A stretch of 5,768 nt of DNA from an uncultured Candidatus Altimarinota bacterium (lineage in GTDB: Bacteria; Patescibacteriota; Gracilibacteria; BD1-5; UBA6164): positions 1 through 5,768 of the forward strand of contig CALDZW010000151.1 of the NCBI GenBank assembly GCA_937944175.1, given 5' to 3'. The notes beneath the pieces are model-generated. The model was not told where the DNA came from. It searched no databases and saw only the letters and a program-made list of their open reading frames with translations. The position numbers were made by a program, and so were the translations under genes. Shown piece by piece: positions 1-5,768 of this stretch. Position 1 is the stretch's first letter. Each line of letters opens with the position of its first letter.

Positions 1-402
1 GTGCTTACTGCAGAAACATCTATAGACAAGAAAAAAATATTCCAATTATCAGGACTATATGTAATTTTGACTCTATGAGCGCTGTGATTCTTTTATCTAT
101 TTGGTGAAAAAATTCTCTATATATTCAAGCCTTGATTTGAAGAATATCTTGATCTTCTCTACTTGATTATTCTCTATTGTGGATGACTCGCATTATTGAA
201 CTTTATTGTAAAAATACTCACGGCGTTTAACAAATATGTGTTGAACTATATTCTCATTGCTATACTCTGACTCTGTGTGATGTTATTATATCAATTCACT
301 GATAACTCCCTCTATAATCTTGTGCATGTATTTAATGGAATCATGCTTGGGAGTATTCTCATTGGTTTTGTATACCTTTGATTGGTAAAAAGTGAGAAGT
401 AA
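1..402 (+). CDS. Multi-pass membrane protein, C-terminal part (possible polysaccharide flippase)
   Basis: Reading frame 1 is open from the left edge to a TAA at 400-402 (133 residues) once its six in-frame TGA codons are read as Gly. The first codon is GTG, but the gene probably begins outside the window. After a short polar stretch with KKK at residues 10-12, four hydrophobic segments lie at about 17-35, 52-73, 81-98 and 109-128, and the protein ends in a basic tail (VKSEK). No catalytic motif is visible. The size, the paired helices and the position just before a membrane protein and two nucleotide-sugar epimerases fit the C-terminal end of a Wzx/MATE-like oligosaccharide flippase. That assignment is inference from context and general character, not from a diagnostic motif. 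The next gene starts 27 bases downstream, so the two are probably co-transcribed. Confidence 0.7.
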
Positions 403-429
403 AATCTATAATATCTATTCATCAAAATA

Positions 430-2166
430 ATGAAAAACAAGACACTATTGCTTATAATTGGACTCTTCATCGCTTTGATAATTGCCCCGATACTTCTAAC
501 TCCAGGCTACATGTTTGCGCTCGATCATGTACTCAACCCTCATTGATGGATGCCTAAAGTCTGATCAAATGTCTATATTGTATGAGTACTTTCACAAATT
601 TTTACCTTTTTGCATATCCCTATTTGGTTATTAGAAAAGACTATTATTCTCATTACTTTCTCCGCTCCTGCCCTTGGATGATATCTCCTCCTCAAAGAGA
701 GAGTTTCACATTCTTCTGCACTCTTGTTTTGAATACTCTTCTTGGTATTTAATCCGTTCTTGTACAATCGTTTCATTGACTGACAGATTAATATATATTT
801 GAGCTTTGCCCTCTTCCCTCTTTTCGTCTATCTTTTACAAAATACTCTCAATAATTTTAGTTACAAAAAAGCAGTGTGAATCTGAATCTATTCACTTCTT
901 CTCTGCCTTGTCTCTATACATAATTTGATCTTTTTGGCTCTTATTGGTATCATATTTGGATGCTTTTATTTCAAAAAAACAGGTGTCAAACATATAATGA
1001 GCATTTGAATTATTGCCCTACTATGTAATACATTGTGGCTTGTTCCTTTTTTCTTATGATCATGAGAAAAATTTGAATTAACAAAACAGATCACTGAATT
1101 CTGAGAAGCACATAGAGAAGCATTTAAGACACAATGAGTGAATAGTGAAATCTATTTCAATAGCCTCTCAATGCATGGGTATTGGTGAGAAGCACAAAAG
1201 AGATTTACATGAATCAAGAATATAAACCCCCATTGGAAAGTATTATTTACCGTAATATTTGTACTTATTTGTATGGGTGTACTCTCAAGAGTAGATGTGA
1301 GAAATAAAAAACTTTCATTCTCTCAATTTGAGAAATCATTACTCACATTATGAATATGTTCATATATATTATCACTGGGTGTTTCTGAAAATAATATTTT
1401 TGCACCAATAAATCAATGGTTGTACGACTATGTACCTATGTACCAAGGAATGAGAGAACCACAAAAATGGATACTATTTGTAGTGATTCTGTATGCCTAT
1501 TTTGGAGCATTATGAGTAGACTTTTTATCAAAGAAGATACACAAACTTCCACTTGATAACTATCTTAAAAAAATTCTTGTTGTGAGTCTTGTATGACTTC
1601 CTGTTATGTATAATGTTCAAATGATAGGCGGATTTTCTGGACAAATATCTATTAAACAATACCCACAAGAATGGGAAGATATTAAAGAAATCATTTTTGA
1701 TCAAAATAATAATTATTCTGATAGTTGTACATATCAAGAAACTGATCTTTCAAACAAATGTTATAATACCCTTTCTCTTCCATGGCATTCATATATGACA
1801 GTTGGTTTCACCCAAAAAGTAGTTGGATGATGGATTGTTAGATATTTTTGAGACAATATATTAATTGCTGACAACTTAGAATATGCTTGAATATATACTC
1901 AATCAACCAGACCTGAGAGTAAAATCATAGAACGCTATGTTCAACCATGAGGAGTATTCAAAGTGAATGATATGTCAGATGTTCGTATTGAAGAGTTTGA
2001 GAACTTCATTACTGACTTACAATGACTCTGAATACAAAATATCATTTTTGTAAAAGAATCTGATTATCAGTGGTATCAAGATTTTTTAAAAATGCTTGTG
2101 AAAAATAATCTGCTAGAAATAAAAGATGAAAATAATATGATTACACTATATTCTGTAAAACAATAA
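430..2166 (+). CDS. Large polytopic membrane protein, GT-C/YfhO-like, surface-glycan locus
   Basis: This 578-residue ORF contains about 24 in-frame TGA codons, which must be glycine for the frame to exist. The ATG at 430 is the first start after an in-frame TAA at 409-411; no Shine-Dalgarno sequence precedes it. Roughly ten hydrophobic helices fill residues 5-400, followed by a soluble domain of about 180 residues (about 400-578) rich in Asp, Glu, Asn and aromatics. Notable spots are Asp32-His33 just after the first helix, where GT-C glycosyltransferases often carry an acidic loop; an NPFLYNRFIDGQ stretch at 108-119; and REPQKW at 342-347 just before a helix. Arg-Glu-Pro-x-Lys motifs of this sort are familiar from large archaeal and CPR membrane proteins of the YfhO and DUF6541-like groups, which are linked to glycan transfer. 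A role as a lipid-linked-sugar-dependent glycosyltransferase or polysaccharide polymerase is inference. The ORF itself is secure. Confidence 0.85.
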
Positions 2167-2239
2167 TATCACATCTTGAATTTCCCTTTTGGTAAATAAT
2201 AATTATAGTAGATAAAATATCTCTCAATAATATACATAT

Positions 2240-3625
2240 ATGAACAACCAATCTCAAGAAACAAATGTATTCCTCCGTACAAACTTCTGGAATGATATTC
2301 AACTGAGCTCTAAGAAATATGCTCACATAATAATGATTGCTACAAAACCTGATATCATCAAACAAGCCCCTCTCTATTTAGAATTAAAAAGAAGAGGAGA
2401 ACTTGTAATTCTTGTTCATACTGGTCAACACTATGATTATAATCTCAGTAAATGAGTACTCACTGAATTTGGTATGGATGTTGATGTCAACCTGAATATT
2501 ACTGGACAGCTTCATAAAAAATTTAGCCTTATTATTGAAAGACTCTGAGATTTTCTATTAGAACTTTCAGAAGATTTCAAAAAAATACCTATCCCCTATG
2601 TTCATGGTGATACACTCACTGCTACTACAGCAGATAAAGCCGCTTTTCTTAATAAATTTGCGGTAGTTCATGTGGAAGCATGAATTAGAACATATACTCC
2701 TTCTAAAGAATTCTATCATAGGTTATTTGAAAACTTTCAAAAATGACAATTTAACTGGGATGAATATTATAATTCTCTTCAAGACGATGACGTCTTTGAG
2801 CTTGGTAGTATTGAACCTTTTCCAGAACAATTTGATACAAGAAATATTGAAGCATCAACTGGGTTCTTTGCTGCACCTGTGAAATTTAATAAAAAAACTC
2901 TCATTGATGAAGGATTTTCAAAAAAATATATAAAGGTAGTATGAAATACCGTAGCGGATACTATTGAACTCTCTAAAGAAAAAATACCAAGTTCTACAGC
3001 TTTCAAAAAATTTCCTAATATGAAATGAAAGCCTTTCATATTTATAACCATTCATAGAAGAGAAAACACAGAAGAAAAAGAACGTTTTTTAGCTATATAT
3101 TATGGTATTAAAAAACTTATTCAGGATTGAGTCTATGTATGCTTTCTTTGACTCTATGCTAGTGAATTTGCAATTGATAAGTATGGATTAAGAAGTGATA
3201 TAGAGAAACTCAAAAAGAAACATCCAGAAAATTTTGCATATTGACCGGCTCTTGCTCATCATGCTGAAGTTATTGATATGATTAGTGTTGCATGAGCGGT
3301 AGTCACTGATTCTTGATCAATGCAAGAAGAAGCAAATATTGTCTGAACTCCTTGTGTTACTGTTAGATTTGGGAGTGACAGATCAGAGACTATTCTAGAT
3401 TGAGCTAATGTCCTGGCTCCACCTGTAAATTCACAATTGATTGCTGAAATAACAAAAGGTGCTATTGCTAATGAGAAAATGACAAAGAAAAAACATTTGT
3501 ACTGAAAAAATGTTTCTGAAAAAATAGTTGATGAAGTACTCAAGCATTTAAAAAAAGACTGAAAGCTTTTCAGACTAGACCATGAAAGACTTGAAGTTGA
3601 AAAGTTTTTTGACTGGAATATATAA
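2240..3625 (+). CDS. wecB: UDP-N-acetylglucosamine 2-epimerase (non-hydrolysing), divergent long form
   Basis: This 461-residue protein has 15 TGA codons read as Gly. WecB-type enzymes interconvert UDP-GlcNAc and UDP-ManNAc in the cytoplasm for surface-glycan synthesis, with a GT-B fold of two Rossmann domains. Family motifs appear in order: ATKPD at 34-38 (usually GTRPE), TGQHYD 61-66, HGDT 122-125, HVEAGIRT 144-151, PFPEQFDTR 193-201, VGNTVADT 234-241, HRREN 272-276, DSGSMQEEA 357-365 and RFGSDRSET 376-384. D124, E146, E196 and H272 match the E. coli WecB residues D95, E117, E131 and H213. The protein is about 80 residues longer than usual: a 30-residue N-terminal extension, about 36 extra residues between E146 and E196, and some at the C-terminus. 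The ATG at 2240 is the first start after a TAA at 2228-2230; ATG 2333 (Met32) is an alternative that would match the normal family start. No Shine-Dalgarno sequence is visible. The gene lies 73 bases after the membrane-protein gene and 90 before galE. Confidence 0.9.
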
Positions 3626-3631
3626 ACCCAA

Positions 3632-3702
3632 AATCCCTTATCAAGGACTTGTATCAAATATTAATTAATAACAAAATCCTCTATAGCCCCTGATAAGGGG
3701 TT
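3632..3702. repeat. Intergenic inverted repeat between wecB and galE
   Basis: Two arms, 3632-3646 and 3688-3702, pair over 15 positions with one mismatch (A3644 against C3690) and one G-T wobble; the shared core is CCCTTATCA. The 41-base spacer is very AT-rich and includes TTAATTAA. The right arm alone can also fold locally as CCCCT-GATA-AGGGG (3687-3700). No T-run follows, so a classical Rho-independent terminator is unlikely, although the structure might slow transcription or protect the 3' end of the wecB message. The C-run/CTTA/G-run composition resembles the insert inside galE at 4490-4528, suggesting one family of dispersed palindromic repeats. It ends only 13 bases before the galE start, so it may also affect access to that start. 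Confidence 0.75.
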
Positions 3703-3715
3703 GGGGTTATGAACT

Positions 3716-4768
3716 ATGCAAACACTCCTCCTCACCTGATGAACTGGATATATCTGATCTCATGCTGCAGTAACTTTTTTGGAAGCTGGATATAATGTGA
3801 TTTTATTTGATAATCTCAGTAATTCTTCTGAAAATGTAGTTGAGAAAATTAAAGAAATAGTAAGTAGGGACAGCATGCCTGCTATCCCTACTTTAAAATT
3901 CTACAACTGAGATCTCAGAAACTCATCAGAAGTAGAACAAGTCTTTCAAGAAAATAACATAGACTGAGTCATACATTTTGCATGAGCCAAAGCTGTATGA
4001 GAAAGCTGTGATAAGCCTTTTTATTACTATGATAACAATGTAACTGGAAGTAATATATTGTTCAAAGTAATGGAAAGCTTTTGAGTTAGAAATATTATCT
4101 TTTCATCAAGTGCTACGGTTTATAAGCCTGACTTAGTACCTCCTTTCACTGAAGAATCTGATACTTGAAATACAACAAACCCTTATTGAACATCAAAATT
4201 CATTATAGAAAATATATTGAGAGATTTATCTAATCACAAAGAATGGAATGTCATTAATCTCAGATATTTTAACCCAGTATGAGCACACAAAAGTGGTCTC
4301 ATTTGAGAAGATCCAAATGACATACCAAACAACTTGCTTCCATACATTATGAAAGTAGCAAACTGAGAATTAGAAAGCCTTTGAGTTTTTGGAGATGACT
4401 ATGATACCATTGATGGTACATGAGTCAGAGACTATATTCATGTAGTTGATCTTGTTGAAGGACATTTGAAAGCATGGCAATATATTGAGTCCCCCCTCCT
4501 TACAAGGGAAGGGGATAGGGGGTGGGTTGAAGTGTTTAATCTCTGAACAGGAAATGGAACATCTGTCATGCAGATGATTGACTATACTTCTGAAATTATT
4601 TGAAATCCTCTTCCTTATAGTATCCAAGCAAGAAGAACATGAGATATAGCTTCTAGTTACTGTATAGCTGATAAAGCTAAGAGCCTACTGGATTGGGAGT
4701 CTAAAATATCAGTAAAACAAGCCATTCAAGATAGTTGGAATTTTATACAAAAAAATAGAGAGATGTAG
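3716..4768 (+). CDS. galE: UDP-glucose/UDP-GlcNAc 4-epimerase
   Basis: This 350-residue short-chain dehydrogenase/reductase family protein reversibly inverts C4 of UDP-hexoses using bound NAD. TGA must be Gly at 18 codons, including two tandem codons in the NAD-binding motif TGGTGYIGSH (7-16). Other landmarks are DNLSNS 32-37 (NAD ribose region), GDLR 65-68, HFAGAKAVGES 87-97, SSSATVY 130-136 with catalytic Ser132, Y157-x3-K161, RYFNPVGAH 183-191, NNLLPYI 205-211 and GVRDYIHV 236-243. Ser314 aligns without gaps with E. coli Tyr299 and human Cys307, the position that limits acetamido-sugar binding, so UDP-GlcNAc/GalNAc may also be a substrate. The ATG at 3716 gives the family N-terminus; the ATG at 3709 is out of frame. 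The protein is about 12 residues longer than the 338-residue E. coli enzyme, mainly because two palindromic repeats add residues near 50-59 and 259-271. The TAG stop lies in the terminator stem. It probably belongs to the same locus as wecB. Confidence 0.97.
3862..3893. repeat. Palindromic repeat inserted in frame in galE (first)
   Basis: This is a near-perfect hairpin: 3862-3870 (AAGTAGGGA) pairs with 3885-3893 (TCCCTACTT). After one C/A mismatch (3871/3884), AGCA (3872-3875) pairs with TGCT (3880-3883) around the loop TGCC. It encodes about residues 50-59 of GalE (SRDSMPAIPT). E. coli GalE has only a few residues between the helix ending near IERL and the strand leading to GDIRN, so about 7 to 9 residues look inserted here, at a surface-loop position. 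The local codons (AGG, CCT, ATC) and higher GC differ from the flanks. It resembles the dispersed GTAGGG...CCCTAC palindromes seen in many genomes. The hairpin is directly visible; its mobile origin is inference. Confidence 0.8.
4490..4528. repeat. GC-rich palindromic repeat inserted in frame in galE (second)
   Basis: A 39-base block of C-runs followed by G-runs interrupts the otherwise AT-rich galE. CCCCCT at 4492-4497 is complementary to AGGGGG at 4517-4522, and CCTT (4497-4500) to AAGG (4504-4507) inside it. It encodes residues 259-271 (SPLLTREGDRGWV), between the helix after the YIHV motif and the conserved strand FNLGTG at 274-279. In E. coli GalE this connection is about eight residues shorter. 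The block uses CCC, AGG and GGG codons that are rare elsewhere in the gene, and codes all its glycines as GGG rather than TGA. The type matches the intergenic inverted repeat at 3632-3702. Confidence 0.75.
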
Positions 4769-4791
4769 AATACTACATCTCTCTATTTTTT
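4750..4791. terminator. Bidirectional Rho-independent terminator between galE and the protease gene
   Basis: There is a perfect 19-bp stem: 4750-4768 (six A, then TAGAGAGATGTAG) pairs with 4773-4791 around the loop AATA. The right arm ends in six T on the plus strand, and the left arm gives the matching T-run on the minus strand, so it can end both galE (+) and the converging protease gene (-). The galE TAG stop (4766-4768) forms the top of the left arm, and the protease stop lies 15 bases beyond the right arm. With only 37 bases between the two stop codons, one shared hairpin serves both genes. Confidence 0.9.
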
Positions 4792-4805
4792 AATCTCTGC
4801 ATTTT

Positions 4806-5768
4806 TTATTCTCTCAAAGCAGCTAACCTCTTCAATACTGTTGGATGAGAATAATGAAAAAATTCATAGGCTGGATGTGGTTGAAGATTGCTCAAGTTAT
4901 TTCTTGAAAGTTTCATAAGTGCTGACTCTAATTTTTCAGCATCATAATGTTCTTTTGCAAAAGCATCTGCTTCATATTCATTTTTTCTAGAAAGAATACT
5001 TCCCAGTGTTCCGAGCACTATTGATATTGGAGTAAAGAGTATTCCGAAAGCTATGGCTCATACATGAAAACTGCCAGTAGTAGCTCATAATGCTTGTGAT
5101 ATTTCTGGAAACTTTAATGCCAGTCACAAAATAAAGAGCATGGCTCCTGTTTGGATAATTGAGAAAACCAGCATTTGCAGTGTATGTTTTCTCTTATAAT
5201 GTCCTATCTCATGAGCAAGAACAGCCACTAATTCTTCAACCTCCATGTCCTTAATTAAAGTATCATACAATACAATTCTTTTCTTAGGACCAAATCCACT
5301 AAAATAAGCATTTGCTTTACTACTTCTCTTACTTCCATCAATCACATAAATATTATCCAAAGTAAAGCCTACCTTATCAGCAAATGCTTGAATTCCAGAA
5401 CGAAGCTCTCATTCTTCTAGAGGAGTTTGCTTATTAAAAATAGGAACTATCACACTAGAATAAAACATCATCATAAAGATGGATACAAATGTAATAAGTA
5501 TCCATGCATAGATCCAGAACATGTCTCCTGCAATACTGTATATCCATAATATAAGACTTAAAATAATTCCTCAGATCACTGTTCACAAGAGAGTACTTTT
5601 TATCAAATCCATAAAAAACATTTTTTTTGACATCTTATTAAATCAGAACTTTTCTTCAATAACAAATGTAGAATAATATGAAGTGAAAACTCAAACTATT
5701 GTTTGAATAAGAAAAAGTATTCCAAAAAAGTAGAGTCATTGTAATATAGATGAAGATGTCCACCCTTG
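4806..5768 (-). CDS. M48A (Ste24/CaaX protease 1-like) membrane zinc metalloprotease, N-terminus missing
   Basis: The minus-strand frame is open from the right edge to a TAA at 4806-4808, giving 320 residues when nine TGA codons are read as Gly. M48A proteases are membrane-embedded zinc peptidases; eukaryotic members trim prenylated proteins, while bacterial ones are usually linked to membrane-protein quality control. Numbered from the window edge, visible marks are FVIEEKFGFNKMS (35-47), PIFNKQTPLEEGELR (109-123), YVIDGSKRSSKANAYF (141-156), the zinc motif HEIGH (186-190, bases 5199-5213) and EYEADAF (264-270), whose first Glu should be the third zinc ligand. The tail carries the usual HP-x3-KRL. 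Hydrophobic segments lie at about 11-30, 59-79, 84-106, 198-217 and 232-255. These marks fit Ste24 better than the shorter HtpX group. Usual members have over 400 residues, so about 100 N-terminal residues lie outside the window. It converges on galE and is probably unrelated to the glycan locus. Confidence 0.93.

Noticed and set aside
430..2166. Many short standard-code ORFs, as if the genes were decayed pseudogenes
   Set aside because: Only TGA interrupts the frames; there are no frameshifts or internal TAA/TAG, and conserved motifs run through the TGA codons when these are read as Gly.
2167..2239. Possible promoter before wecB: TTGAAT at 2176-2181 and TAATTA at 2200-2205
   Set aside because: The spacing of 18 is acceptable, but both boxes are weak and such matches are expected by chance in AT-rich sequence.
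2779..3051. 90-residue minus-strand ORF opposite wecB
   Set aside because: It lies entirely within the epimerase gene in antisense and has no recognisable motif.
3259..3657. 132-residue minus-strand ORF opposite wecB
   Set aside because: It is antisense to conserved wecB motifs, shows no family resemblance and has low-complexity Ser/Phe content typical of a shadow frame.
3626..3715. Rho-independent terminator after wecB
   Set aside because: The hairpin has a 41-base loop and no T-run after its right arm; a palindromic repeat is the better description.
3739..3763. TGA as tryptophan (code 4) or selenocysteine
   Set aside because: The TGA positions match invariant glycines of the GalE Rossmann motif, TGG is used for Trp, and TGA is far too frequent for Sec.
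4370..4627. 85-residue minus-strand ORF with a PPPIPFPCKEGG stretch
   Set aside because: It is antisense to galE; the Pro-rich part is only the reverse reading of the palindromic repeat at 4490-4528.
1..5768. tRNA, rRNA, riboswitch or CRISPR array
   Set aside because: No cloverleaf, rRNA-like stretch, conserved aptamer or spaced direct repeats were seen; coding genes fill nearly all the window.

Overview
The window comes from an AT-rich bacterium that reads UGA as glycine (translation table 25). This points to the Gracilibacteria (BD1-5) or Absconditabacteria (SR1) of the Candidate Phyla Radiation. Under the standard code every gene here looks shattered. With TGA read as Gly, five long ORFs appear that nearly fill the window, carrying about 70 in-frame TGA codons and ending in TAA or TAG. 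The clearest proof is the galE start, where the Rossmann motif TGGTGYIGSH has three of its four glycines written as TGA, two of them in tandem. I saw no CGA or CGG codon in any of the five frames; arginine is mostly AGA.

Layout: (1) bases 1-402 (+), the C-terminal 133 residues of a multi-pass membrane protein, perhaps a polysaccharide flippase. (2) 430-2166 (+), a 578-residue polytopic membrane protein with a soluble C-terminal domain, resembling the GT-C/YfhO-like membrane proteins of surface-glycan loci. (3) 2240-3625 (+), a long, divergent non-hydrolysing UDP-GlcNAc 2-epimerase (WecB type). (4) 3716-4768 (+), UDP-glucose/UDP-GlcNAc 4-epimerase GalE. (5) 4806 to the right edge (-), an M48A (Ste24/CaaX protease 1-like) membrane metalloprotease without its N-terminus. 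A 19-bp hairpin at 4750-4791 lies between the convergent galE and protease genes and probably ends transcription from both sides.

The four plus-strand genes look like the end of a cell-surface polysaccharide locus. The two epimerases would supply nucleotide sugars (UDP-ManNAc from WecB; UDP-Gal and perhaps UDP-GalNAc from GalE), and the membrane proteins would transfer or export the glycan.

The most unusual feature is a set of small palindromic elements around and inside galE. One large inverted repeat lies in the wecB-galE gap. Two others lie inside the galE reading frame, where each adds about 8 to 13 residues at a loop position without breaking the gene. They resemble Rickettsia-palindromic-element-type coding repeats, here in an alternative-code CPR genome.
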